Assembly: GCF_004765605.1 (NCBI RefSeq)
Contig: NZ_SRLC01000001.1
Coordinates: 930,001-994,000 of the forward strand
Direction of reading: 5' to 3'
From: Hymenobacter aquaticus
Lineage (GTDB): Bacteria > Bacteroidota > Bacteroidia > Cytophagales > Hymenobacteraceae
DNA: 64,000 nt
In this document: positions 1-8,112 of the stretch, piece by piece
Position numbering within the stretch: position 1 is the stretch's first letter
How the letters are laid out: every line of letters starts with the position of its first letter
The notes under the pieces: generated by a model
The model's input: the letters and a program-made list of their open reading frames with translations, nothing else
Databases searched by the model: none
What the model was told of the DNA's origin: nothing
Program-made: the position numbers and the translations under genes

Positions 1-584
1 ACGCGGGTGGGCATGTCGGTGGCTAGTTCCCGCACCCAGCCCTGCAGTGCTTCCTCGCTCAGCTCAATTTCCGCGCGGGTAAGCTGCTGAAGCCGCCGGG
101 GGAGGTGCGCCGGGTGGCGCAGCAGCTGGAAGCCGTCGGCGCCGGGCTGCTGGCGGAGCCGGGGCTCCATGGTGGCATCAAACGTGACGGGTGCGGCAAA
201 CAGCACCACGGCCGTAAGGGCCGGGGCGGGAATGGGCCGGGCGCTCAGATCGGTCCCCAGCCAGTCGGCCAGCACCGGCTGCTGGCGCCGGAACCGGGCA
301 AAAGGATTGGCCAGGGCTTCTTCCGCCAGGGGCTTGCCGTCCAGCAGCCAGGGCCCATCCAGGCTTGGCAGACTAAGCTGGCCGCTGCCGGGCACAAATA
401 GCAGGGCCGTGATGCCGTGCCGCCGCACCACCACGGCGTCGATGGGTTCCTCCGCGAGCAGAAAGTTGCCCAGCAGCACGGTCGTGCCGGGGTGGGCTTC
501 GGCTTGTAGCGCTTCCAGCACGGCATCGTACTGCGCCTGGCAGGCCGGGTCGGCGAAGGGCGCAAACAGAAGGCTGTGCAGCAT
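1..584 (-). CDS. Hypothetical protein, NERD-like N-terminal domain (partial, runs off the left edge)
   Basis: The frame is open from an ATG at 584 to the window edge, about 194 codons. Residues 35-105 have the layout of a nuclease-related (NERD) domain: a G-N-F-L segment, then IDAVVVRRHGIT (the usual I-D-H-V-V-V strand), a W-L-L-D-G segment, and NPFARFRRQQ (the usual N-P-x-x-Q helix). The E-x-K pair that normally follows the V-V-V strand is replaced by LLFVPG, so nuclease activity is doubtful. This start was chosen because the other frame over this stretch (245-760) has no family-like composition. The NERD assignment is pattern recognition from memory; the remainder of the protein lies outside the window. 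Confidence 0.55.
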   Translation of the reverse strand, partial: MLHSLLFAPFADPACQAQYDAVLEALQAEAHPGTTVLLGNFLLAEEPIDAVVVRRHGITALLFVPGSGQLSLPSLDGPWLLDGKPLAEEALANPFARFRRQQPVLADWLGTDLSARPIPAPALTAVVLFAAPVTFDATMEPRLRQQPGADGFQLLRHPAHLPRRLQQLTRAEIELSEEALQGWVRELATDMPTR

Positions 585-808
585 GGGTAACCGGGAAAGA
601 AGTGGGTGAGGATTCGGCTATACGTGGGCGCCGGGGCGGCTGAGCCGCTTGGCAGTACGCAGGCCCTGCCGGGCCGGTTATCAGCCCGGGGCGCGGTTAG
701 CCAGGTCTTATATCGAGTGATGGATAGAAACAGCAGCGCGGCCGCTGCCCGCCCGCTCACCGGAATCAGAAAGCAGTCATAATTATTCTTATGATCTAAA
801 CTAACGGA

Positions 809-1417
809 TTAAGATGGTTGCTGTAACGTGACCATTCCCAGCTGTTCCAGCTCTTTCCACACCCGGTGTACGGGCAGGCCCATCACGTTGAAGTAGGAGC
901 CTTCGAGCTTGGTCACGGCTACCATGCCAATCCAGTCCTGAGCCCCGTAGGCGCCGGCTTTGTCCAGGGGCTGGTACTGGCGCACGTAGAACTCAATTTC
1001 GGCCGGCGTCAGGGCCCGGAAAGTGACGCGGGTCTGGTCGGAGAATACCGTGCGCTGCCCCGTGCCGCTGAGCAAACACACGCCGGTGTACACATCGTGG
1101 GTGCGGCCCTGCAGGCGAGTGAGCATGGCGCGGGCTTCGGCCTCGTCGGCGGGCTTGTTGAGCACGTCGTCGTCGAGGCACACGATGGTATCGGCCGTGA
1201 GCACCACCTCGTCGGGGGCCAGGTCGGGGCGGTAGGCCTCGGCTTTGTGGGCGGCCAGAAACTCGGCTACCTCGGCCCGGTGCAGGTGGGGCGGAAAGCT
1301 TTCATCCACTTCCCGCAGGCGCACCTCGTAGCGCAGGCCCAGGTCGGTGAGCAGCTGCCGGCGGCGGGGCGAGTTAGAGGCCAGAACCAGGCGCAAGGTG
1401 GGGCGTGTAGAAGGCAT
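809..1417 (-). CDS. maf: Maf-family nucleotide pyrophosphatase
   Basis: 202 aa, the normal length for Maf proteins, which hydrolyse non-canonical or modified nucleoside triphosphates to monophosphates in the cytoplasm. The N-terminal phosphate-binding motif ASNSPRRRQLL follows the start directly. Further family blocks are DTIVCLDDDVLNKP, the acidic E-A-E-A-R-A-M-L helix, YTGVCL and YGAQDWIG. The ATG at 1417 gives the expected short lead before the motif. The gene begins inside the last 44 bases of the DUF1015 gene upstream, in a different frame, so the two are probably co-transcribed and perhaps translationally coupled. Which subfamily (dTTP/UTP or m7GTP) it belongs to was not resolved. Confidence 0.93.
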   Translation of the reverse strand: MPSTRPTLRLVLASNSPRRRQLLTDLGLRYEVRLREVDESFPPHLHRAEVAEFLAAHKAEAYRPDLAPDEVVLTADTIVCLDDDVLNKPADEAEARAMLTRLQGRTHDVYTGVCLLSGTGQRTVFSDQTRVTFRALTPAEIEFYVRQYQPLDKAGAYGAQDWIGMVAVTKLEGSYFNVMGLPVHRVWKELEQLGMVTLQQPS

Positions 1418-2705
1418 TGTCGTGTTCGTCGTCGCGGATGGAGGTAAAGAGAAATCCGCCGATGGTTTTGGGGTAGAAAAACGTGGATTTGGGCGGCATT
1501 ACGGCCCCGGAGTGGCACACCCGCTCGACTTCCTCCATCGTCACTTCATTCACGATGAGGGCGGCGCGGGCTTCCTGCCGGTCGACGCGGCTGAGGCACT
1601 CCGGGAAGTTGCGCACGTAGGCCACGCCCGGCCAGGTGCGCTGGGCGTCGGGCCCCACAATGCCCAGGGCCTTTTCCAGCACGAAAAAGTGCAGCACGGT
1701 CAAATCCAGGGCTTTGACTTCGGGGGTAGTGTCCCAAGTGAGCTGTTCGTGCACCTCGGGCCGCAGGCGCAGCTTATAGGCCTGCCCACCGATATACAGG
1801 CCAAAGGCCCAGGGCTTGCCGGCAATCAGCTCGGGCAAATCGTAGATGTCGTCTTTGGGCAGCACGGTAAAGTACGGCTCCAGCCGGGTCAGAAACTCCG
1901 CATCCGTCAGGCCCGCGGGCAGCTCCAGCAGCAGGCGGTGGGTGGGCAGAATGCGCAGGTCGTCGGCCGCCGCGTTGGTCAGGTACATCAGGTGGAAGTG
2001 CCAGGGCTCCCGGCCCGAGTTGGCGGGCGCGGCGGCCATGCGGGCCTGCCGGTAGGCCAAGGAGCCTTCGTAGCGGTGGTGCCCGTCGGCCAGAATTACC
2101 TCGCGCCCGGCCATCACCTGCTGAAAGCGGCGGATAATGGCCGCGTCCTGAATCACGGCCAGCACGTCGCGGGCGCCCTGGTAGTCTTCCTCGGTCTGGT
2201 AAAGCGGGTCGGCAATGGCCTCGTCGAGGTAGCGCTCCAGCTCGAAGTCCTCGTCGCGGTAGAGGCCGTGGGTGGCGCTGGTCTGAAACTGGGTGCGGGC
2301 CAGCAGCTCGGCCCGGTCGTTCACGGCCCCGGGCAGGGTATTTTCGTGGCGCAGCACCACGTTTTCACTCCAGTCGTAGGCCCGGATGTGGCACATAAAG
2401 CCCTTGCGGCAGTACTCGCGGGGGCTGCCCGGCAACCGGAAATACTGGTAATAGACGTAAATGCCCGGCATTTCGTCCTGGCGCAGCACGCCCTGCTGCT
2501 GCCACTGCTGCAGGCGCGCCAGGGCTTCGCCGGCCGGGTCGCCGCCGCGCGGCACCGAGAGGTGAATGCTGTTCAGCTCGTTGCGGTAGAGGGCCTCGCG
2601 CTGCTTGGTCGATACCACGTCGAACAAGGGCGAAACGTAGTCGTCGATGTGGGCGCTCAGGTCCGCGTTGTAGCGCCAGCCGCGGACGGGTTGAATTTCA
2701 GCCAA
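1374..2705 (-). CDS. DUF1015 family protein
   Basis: 443 aa. The hallmark LADGHHRYEGSLAYR block near residue 210 identifies the DUF1015 family, cytoplasmic proteins of unresolved biochemistry found across bacteria. The N-terminus (IQPVRGWRYN) matches the family start, and the region between carries the aromatic-rich YVYYQYFRLPG segment. No ATG exists in frame upstream, so a TTG at 2705 is the likely start; the frame then runs into the simple repeat at 2715-2812. The 3' end overlaps maf by 44 bases. Confidence 0.85.
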   Translation of the reverse strand: MAEIQPVRGWRYNADLSAHIDDYVSPLFDVVSTKQREALYRNELNSIHLSVPRGGDPAGEALARLQQWQQQGVLRQDEMPGIYVYYQYFRLPGSPREYCRKGFMCHIRAYDWSENVVLRHENTLPGAVNDRAELLARTQFQTSATHGLYRDEDFELERYLDEAIADPLYQTEEDYQGARDVLAVIQDAAIIRRFQQVMAGREVILADGHHRYEGSLAYRQARMAAAPANSGREPWHFHLMYLTNAAADDLRILPTHRLLLELPAGLTDAEFLTRLEPYFTVLPKDDIYDLPELIAGKPWAFGLYIGGQAYKLRLRPEVHEQLTWDTTPEVKALDLTVLHFFVLEKALGIVGPDAQRTWPGVAYVRNFPECLSRVDRQEARAALIVNEVTMEEVERVCHSGAVMPPKSTFFYPKTIGGFLFTSIRDDEHDNAFYTPHLAPGSGL

Positions 2706-2714
2706 ACTGTGAAT

Positions 2715-2870
2715 GAGTGAGATGGTGAGGTGGTGAGATGGTGAGGTGGTGAGATGGTGAGGTGGTGAGATGGTGAGGTGGTGAGATGGTGAGGTGGTGA
2801 GGTGGTGAGGTGTTCTACATGCGCCGTACTGTGCCGGCAGAACGAAAACTCACCATCTCACCACTTCACC
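2715..2870. repeat. Tandem GTGAGATGGTGAGGTG repeat with inverted partner
   Basis: 2715-2812 is a near-perfect tandem repeat of a 16-base unit GTGAGATGGTGAGGTG (two related 8-mers). After a unique 35-base core, 2848-2870 reads the complementary series (CACCATCTCACCACTTCACC). The whole gap between pdxH and the DUF1015 gene is therefore a long imperfect hairpin. Similar designs with other units recur at 34141, 37285, 43837, 56933 and 62933. Confidence 0.9.
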
Positions 2871-2871
2871 G

Positions 2872-3522
2872 TCAGGGCGCCAGGCGGCTCAGCGTCCAGC
2901 CCTGGCCGGCGCGCTCGTACACGATTCGGTCGTGGAGGCGGCTGGGGCGGCCCTGCCAGAACTCAACCCGCTCGGGCCGCACTATGTAGCCGCCCCAGTG
3001 CGCGGGGCGCGGTAGTGGGTCCTGGCCGGCAAAGCGCTGCTCCACGTCCCGTTCCTGGGCTTCCAGCTCTTCCCGGCTCCCGATTACCTGGCTCTGGGGC
3101 GAGGCCCAGGCCCCGATCTGGCTGCTGCGCGGCCGGCTCTGGAAGTAGTTGTCCGACAACGATTCGGGGGCTTTTTCCACCCGGCCTTCCACCCGCACCT
3201 GCCGCTCCAGGCCGGGCCAGAAAAAGGTGAGGGCCGCCAGGGGCCGCTCGCTCAAATCGTGGCCCTTGCGGCTGTCGTAGTTGGTATAGAACAGAAACCC
3301 CGCGTCGTCGGGCAGGCCCTTGAGCAGCACCACCCGGGCCGAGGGCTGGCCGGCGGCATTCACCGTGGAAACGGTCATGGCCGTGGGCTCGTCGAGGTGG
3401 GCGCTCAGGGCCTCGTCGAGCCACTGGCGGAACTGGCGCACGGCATCAGCCTGCACGTCGGCCTCCGACAGGGTGCGTTGCGAATACGTCTGGCGCAGGT
3501 CGGCTAATTGTTGATCTGTCAT
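2872..3522 (-). CDS. pdxH: Pyridoxamine 5'-phosphate oxidase
   Basis: 216 aa. FMN enzyme that oxidises pyridoxamine or pyridoxine 5'-phosphate to pyridoxal 5'-phosphate, the last step of PLP synthesis and salvage. Diagnostic blocks: [50 protein letters not shown] and RLHDRIVY, ending with the typical RLAP tail. I chose the ATG at 3522 (MTDQQLADL), which gives the usual length. The frame stays open to 3642, but that extension is unlike the family and contains a possible -7 element (TACCTTGC, minus strand, near 3570). Confidence 0.95.
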   Translation of the reverse strand: MTDQQLADLRQTYSQRTLSEADVQADAVRQFRQWLDEALSAHLDEPTAMTVSTVNAAGQPSARVVLLKGLPDDAGFLFYTNYDSRKGHDLSERPLAALTFFWPGLERQVRVEGRVEKAPESLSDNYFQSRPRSSQIGAWASPQSQVIGSREELEAQERDVEQRFAGQDPLPRPAHWGGYIVRPERVEFWQGRPSRLHDRIVYERAGQGWTLSRLAP

Positions 3523-3768
3523 GTGGTGAACCCCCGAAAAAATAGAGTGCAGTGGCTTTAGAGGCGCAAGGTAGTATATTGACCGCACCCTTGGGAACCT
3601 AGCGCGGCCTTCGCTGCGTAGGGTAAAAGCGACACCGCGCATTTTCTGCGGCCAATGTGCCCGGCCGATTGTTTGTCCTTACTCAAGCCCCGAACCGCGA
3701 CGTACGCTTGCTGGCAAGCGTAGTTTTACCGGCCTTTTGCGTATCGTTCATTCCTCAACCCGTTTTCC

Positions 3769-4335
3769 ATGCCTCGGCTACGCGACAGTAGTTTATTGAT
3801 TTCGCAGCCCTTTCTGGGCGACCCGAACTTCGAGCGGACGGTGGTGCTGATGTGCCGCCACTCCGAGGAGGAGGGTTCCTTTGGGCTGGTGCTCAACCGC
3901 ACGTCGAACCTGCTGCTGGGCGACGTGCTGGAGCTGCCCGGCGGCGACGCCTCCCCGGCCGCGCGCCTGCCCCTGGGCCTGGGCGGCCCCGTTTACCCCG
4001 ACACGCTGCACTACCTGCACCGCCGCGCCGACGTGCCCAACGCCACCGCGCTGGGGCAGGGCGTGTACTGGGGCGGCGATTTTCAGGTGGTGCTGGGCCT
4101 GCTGCTCAGCGGCGAGCTGGCCGCCGATGATATTCGCCTGTACGTCGGCTATTCGGGCTGGACGGCGGGCCAGTTGGAAGAGGAAGTGAAGGAAAATGTT
4201 TGGATAGTGCACCCCAATGCTGCCGGGAAAGTATTTACTTTGAATAATGATGCCTTCTGGCAAGCCATTTTGCGTGAAAAAGGGGGCCGCTTCCGGGTCC
4301 TGTCCAACTATCCGCTCGACCCCCGCCTAAATTAG
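3769..4335 (+). CDS. YqgE/AlgH family protein
   Basis: 188 aa, the normal size. The N-terminal LLISQPFLGDPNFERTVVL, the SFGLVLNRTS block, the GGPV segment, and YVGYSGWTAGQLEEE are family hallmarks. The cytoplasmic protein is often named as a transcriptional regulator, but its molecular role is not established. The ATG at 3769 is followed at once by the conserved region. It is the first plus-strand gene of the group, 64 bases before the DUF349 gene, so the two may be co-transcribed. Confidence 0.9.
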   Translation: MPRLRDSSLLISQPFLGDPNFERTVVLMCRHSEEEGSFGLVLNRTSNLLLGDVLELPGGDASPAARLPLGLGGPVYPDTLHYLHRRADVPNATALGQGVYWGGDFQVVLGLLLSGELAADDIRLYVGYSGWTAGQLEEEVKENVWIVHPNAAGKVFTLNNDAFWQAILREKGGRFRVLSNYPLDPRLN

Positions 4336-4399
4336 CTTTTGCTTTCTTCGCTGCCGGGCCACCCATTCCTTTCCTGCGCCAGGCCTTTTCCTTTGACCT

Positions 4400-6874
4400 A
4401 TGTTACCTGAAAACGAGAATTCCGCCCCCAACCACTCCGATGCTTCTTCGGAGTCGCCGATGAGCATTCTGGAGCGCCGCCTGGCCGAAATCCAGGCCAA
4501 GCAGAACCCGGCTGATGCTCCGGCCACGCCCCCGGCTTCCCCGGCTCCGGCCCCCAACGAGCCGGCCGCCGCCGCTCCGGCCGCCCCGCTGGCTTCTACC
4601 ACCAACGAAATCACCGAGCGGCCCGCCCAGGGCACGCCCCCCGTAGCCGATACCCCCGCCGGCGCCGGCACGGCCGAGCCCACGGCCGCCGCGTCGGAAG
4701 CCGCGGCCGAAACGTCGGCTGCCCTGGCTGCCGACGAAACTGCCCCTGTTTCCGCGCCGCTGGCCCGCGCCGAAGACCACTACGGACATGCCAACCCCGG
4801 CGTGCAGTCGGCCGAAGCGGCCGCCCAAACCAGCGCCGCGCCCGAAACGTCGCCTACCGCCACGGCCGCCGAAGCCGGCACCCTGACCGAAACCAGCCCC
4901 GTTACGACGGAGGCTGCCGCTGAGCCGGCCGCTGCCACCCCTTCGGCAACCGAACTGCCCGCCGCCGTGCACGAGCCCATCGTGCCGCTGGCAACGGCCG
5001 CCGACATCGAAACGGCCCCGGCTTCGGTGGCCGCCCTGCCCACCTCGGCCAACGACTCGGCTACGGAGGCCGCCGCCGCCGCGGCCGAGGCTTCCGAAAC
5101 GGCCGTCAGCCCGGAAGAGGAGGAAGAATACGTGCCCGAGGTGCCCGTGCCCGACTTTGCCACGTTGGACTTGCCCGCCCAGGCCTCGCACCTGCTGACG
5201 TTGCTGCGCCGGCCCGACGCCCGCCAGAACCGCAAGCAGATCTTCGACCTGCACCGCCAGTACGAAACCAGCATCAACGCGGAGCGCACGGCGGCCCGGC
5301 AGCGCTTCACCGAAAGCGGGGGCGAAGCCGACGACTTTGCTTTCAACGGCCCCGAAGGCCATGCCGAGCTGATCAAGGCCCTGCAGGAGTTCCGCGACAG
5401 CCGCGCCAAGGACGCCCGCGCCGAAGACGAGCAGCGCGCCAAAAACCTGGCCCACAAGCAGTACCTGCTCTCGCAGCTGCGCCAGTTGGTCGAGTCGGCC
5501 GAAACCAAGGATAGCTCCATCCGCATCAAGGCCCTGCAGAACGACTGGAAAGCCACCGGGGCCGTGCCGCAGAAGGACGCCCAGGAAATCTGGAACAGCT
5601 ACCACGCCCTGCTCGACATCTATTACAACAACCGCGGCCTGTTCTTCGAAATGAAGGAGTTGGACCGCCGCCGCAACCTCGAAGCCAAGGAAGCCCTGAT
5701 TCAGCGCGCCGAGGCCCTGGCCAGCCAGCCCAGCATCAACAAGGCCCTGCAGGAGCTGCGCCAGCTGCACGAGGAGTGGAAGCACATCGGGCCCGTCGCT
5801 AATGAGCAGCGCGACGCCATCTGGAACCGCTTCCTGCTGGCCTCGGAAAAAGTGCACGACCGCAAGAAGGAATTCCTGAACGTGCGCTCGACCCAGGAAA
5901 ACGCCAACCTGACCCGCAAAACTGCCCTGCTGGAGCAGATCAAGCCCTTCGCCGAGTTCCAGACGGAGCGCGTGAACGAGTGGCGCGCCAAAACCGACGA
6001 GCTGCAGAAGCTGAAAGAGGAGTGGGATGCCGCCGGCCTCGTGCCCCGCGACAAAGCCGAGCAGCTTAACAAGCAGTTCTGGTCGGCCTACAAAGGCTTC
6101 TTCCAGCGCAAAAACCAATTCTTCAAGTCGCTCGACGAAGAGAAAAACGCCAACCTGCAGCGCAAGCTCGATTTGTGCGACCAGGCCGAAGCGGCCCTGC
6201 AGAACCCGAATTGGGAGGAAGGCCGCGAAATCGTGATTCGCCTGCAGAAAGAGTGGAAGCTGATCGGCCGCGTACCCGAAAAGCAGTCAGATAAGGTGTG
6301 GAACCGCTTCCGCACCGCCTGCGACTCGTTCTTCGACCGCAAAAATGAGGAGGCCAAGCAGCGCGTGCAGCAGGCCCAGCAGGTATCGCAGGAGCAGGCC
6401 ACCCACCTCGACCGGGTTGCCGAAGCCGTAGCGGCTCTCTCCGTGGATGCCCCCGGCACGCTGGAAGGTTTCCGGCAGCACGTCGACGAGTGGCGCGGCT
6501 TCGATGGTGCTTCCAGCGGCCCCCGCGGCTCGGCCGAGCGGGCCGAGGAGAAGTTCCTCACCCTGATGGGCAAATACCTGGACGCGGTGCCCGGCCTCTC
6601 GTACGCCGACCGCACCGATCTGCTGTTTCAGCTCCAGGTAGAGCGCCTCAAGTCGAGCCCGGATTCGCAGCAGGCCCTGTACCGCAAGGAGCAAGCCCTG
6701 CGCCGCGAAATCAACGAGGTGGAAAATGACATTGCCACCTTACAGACTAACCTTGAGTTCTTTGCGCGCTCGAAGAACGCCAACCAGCTGCGCGAGGAAT
6801 ACCAGGGCCGCATCGACGAGGCCAAAAACCGCATTGAGGGCCTGAAGAAACAATTGAAAATTATTCGGTCCTAG
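4400..6874 (+). CDS. DUF349-repeat protein with a disordered N-terminus
   Basis: 824 aa. Residues 1-240 are Ala/Pro/Glu/Thr-rich and look disordered. From about 255 to 790 the protein is a series of helical DUF349 repeats, each with the signature W-K-x-I/T-G-x-V-P (WKATGAVP, WKHIGPVA, WDAAGLVP, WKLIGRVP) followed by W-x-x-F. The C-terminus (about 740-824) is a coiled coil ending in LKKQLKIIRS. DUF349 proteins are cytoplasmic and of unknown mechanism. The long Ala-rich lead is real coding sequence by codon composition, but its length probably varies between relatives. The next feature downstream is the tRNA-Thr promoter. Confidence 0.9.
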   Translation: MLPENENSAPNHSDASSESPMSILERRLAEIQAKQNPADAPATPPASPAPAPNEPAAAAPAAPLASTTNEITERPAQGTPPVADTPAGAGTAEPTAAASEAAAETSAALAADETAPVSAPLARAEDHYGHANPGVQSAEAAAQTSAAPETSPTATAAEAGTLTETSPVTTEAAAEPAAATPSATELPAAVHEPIVPLATAADIETAPASVAALPTSANDSATEAAAAAAEASETAVSPEEEEEYVPEVPVPDFATLDLPAQASHLLTLLRRPDARQNRKQIFDLHRQYETSINAERTAARQRFTESGGEADDFAFNGPEGHAELIKALQEFRDSRAKDARAEDEQRAKNLAHKQYLLSQLRQLVESAETKDSSIRIKALQNDWKATGAVPQKDAQEIWNSYHALLDIYYNNRGLFFEMKELDRRRNLEAKEALIQRAEALASQPSINKALQELRQLHEEWKHIGPVANEQRDAIWNRFLLASEKVHDRKKEFLNVRSTQENANLTRKTALLEQIKPFAEFQTERVNEWRAKTDELQKLKEEWDAAGLVPRDKAEQLNKQFWSAYKGFFQRKNQFFKSLDEEKNANLQRKLDLCDQAEAALQNPNWEEGREIVIRLQKEWKLIGRVPEKQSDKVWNRFRTACDSFFDRKNEEAKQRVQQAQQVSQEQATHLDRVAEAVAALSVDAPGTLEGFRQHVDEWRGFDGASSGPRGSAERAEEKFLTLMGKYLDAVPGLSYADRTDLLFQLQVERLKSSPDSQQALYRKEQALRREINEVENDIATLQTNLEFFARSKNANQLREEYQGRIDEAKNRIEGLKKQLKIIRS

Positions 6875-6875
6875 T

Positions 6876-6905
6876 TTGGGAATGTGGTGCGAAGCAGTAG
6901 TTTTG
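6876..6905 (+). promoter_or_regulatory. Bacteroidota-type promoter of tRNA-Thr
   Basis: A TTG at 6876-6878 is separated by exactly 19 bases from TAgtTTTG at 6898-6905. This is the full -33/-7 consensus of the Bacteroidota primary sigma factor. The -7 box ends 11 bases before the mature tRNA 5' end at 6917, where a start site is expected. Confidence 0.85.
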
Positions 6906-6916
6906 CACCACAATTC

Positions 6917-6989
<73 letters not shown>

Positions 6990-6998
6990 CAGCACTTC

Positions 6999-7036
6999 AA
7001 ACCCCTTGTAAATTCGTTTGCGAGGGGTTTTTTGTT
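6999..7036 (+). terminator. Intrinsic terminator of tRNA-Thr
   Basis: Stem AAACCCCT ... AGGGGTTT followed by a T-run, 10 bases after the tRNA 3' end. Confidence 0.85.
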
Positions 7037-7092
7037 GTGTGCCTGCCGCTGTGCCCCTTACCTCTTAAATACGGCGGTTTTGAGCCAAGAAT

Positions 7093-7126
7093 GGCCCCGA
7101 CTGCTTGCGTAGTTGGGGCCTTTTTT
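7093..7126 (+). terminator. Second hairpin terminator
   Basis: Stem GGCCCCGACT / AGTTGGGGCC with a short loop, followed by TTTTTT. It faces rightward between the tRNA and the end of the minus-strand 315-aa gene. Confidence 0.75.
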
Positions 7127-7163
7127 GGCCTTAGCAGTATTGGCAACAAGAATTAAAGAGTGA

Positions 7164-8111
7164 TTACCCCACCTCCTCAAACAACGGCAGCTGCGCCGTC
7201 GGTACTCCACCCGGATAGTGGTTCAGCACCCGGCTAATCTCATACTCCGTCCGCAGGGCTCCGCGCTCCGTCCGGTACTGCCGCCGCGTCAGCTCCGCCC
7301 GGATGGCATCGTTGTGGCCGAAGGTGACTTCCCGCGTGCGCACGCGCTCGGCAAACACCTCATCCGTTACCCGGGCATTGAACTTGCTCGTCCCGTCGGT
7401 TACCTCCCACCGCGGCGTAGCATCGCTCAGGTCCGGCCGCACGATCTGCAGTAGGGTAGTGGACGTGTCTTCGGTCGGCGAGTTGTCCGGGGCCTGCACG
7501 GCGAAGGCCGGCACGTCCTCCTGGGTGATGGGTACCGGCGTTATGGCCTCGCCCACTTGCCGGCGCAGCACGAAGGACGTAATGCCTTCCCGCTCCAGGG
7601 GGTGCACGACGCGGGCCACGTCCTGCTTGACTCGCGTATCGGTTGCCAGCTGCAGGGTAAGCGCACTGGTCAGCGCCTTTCCCCCGAAGGCATTGTACAC
7701 CGTGACCGTGCTCAGAGAGGTACGCTCCACGTCCTGGGGTGCCTGGCCCCGCAGAAACTTCAGCAACTGAAACAGGCCCACCGTGTGGCCGCTGTCCCAG
7801 AGCACGTCCAGGATGCGTCCTAAACTCTGCGTGTCGTTGCCGGCGAACAGCGGCGTGGCTTCCTGGGCCACGATGGTCTGCAGGTCCAGGTTGATGGTGA
7901 GTGAACCCCGCTTGGCGGCCCGGAAGTGCAGATGCACCGGTGGGTTGTCGTGGCTGAGGCGATGATTAATTTGCTCGACCAGATTGCTCAGCGCCAGCAG
8001 GGCCGGGGCCAGGTCGCGCGTGTCCATCAGGCCCTCGCGCAGGCTGGGGCCGTCGTAGATGATTTGAAAGCCAAGGTGGGTGGGTGGCTGGATAGTAGGC
8101 ACAGGTGACAA
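7164..8111 (-). CDS. Unrecognised 315-aa protein behind the patatin gene
   Basis: I do not recognise a named family. The N-terminal third (residues 10-80) pairs a helix rich in Leu/Ala (DLAPALLALSNLVEQIN) with beta strands, including R-G-S-L-T-I-N-L-D-L. The C-terminal part (about 230-305) looks all-beta, with W-x-V-T-D-G, F-N-A-R-V-T-D-E-V-F and E-Y-E-I-S-R-V-L-N-H-Y. There is no signal peptide or membrane span. The likely start is a TTG at 8111, two bases after the patatin stop codon; a GTG at 8102 is the alternative. That spacing means co-transcription and probably coupled translation with the patatin gene, so a joint function is likely. I recall a similar N- and C-terminal pattern in uncharacterised proteins of accessory regions, but cannot name it. 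Confidence 0.82.
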   Translation of the reverse strand: MSPVPTIQPPTHLGFQIIYDGPSLREGLMDTRDLAPALLALSNLVEQINHRLSHDNPPVHLHFRAAKRGSLTINLDLQTIVAQEATPLFAGNDTQSLGRILDVLWDSGHTVGLFQLLKFLRGQAPQDVERTSLSTVTVYNAFGGKALTSALTLQLATDTRVKQDVARVVHPLEREGITSFVLRRQVGEAITPVPITQEDVPAFAVQAPDNSPTEDTSTTLLQIVRPDLSDATPRWEVTDGTSKFNARVTDEVFAERVRTREVTFGHNDAIRAELTRRQYRTERGALRTEYEISRVLNHYPGGVPTAQLPLFEEVG

Positions 8112-8112
8112 G

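Noticed and set aside
3523..3642. N-terminal extension of PdxH
   Set aside because: Unlike the family, and contains a likely -7 element; the normal start at 3522 gives normal length.
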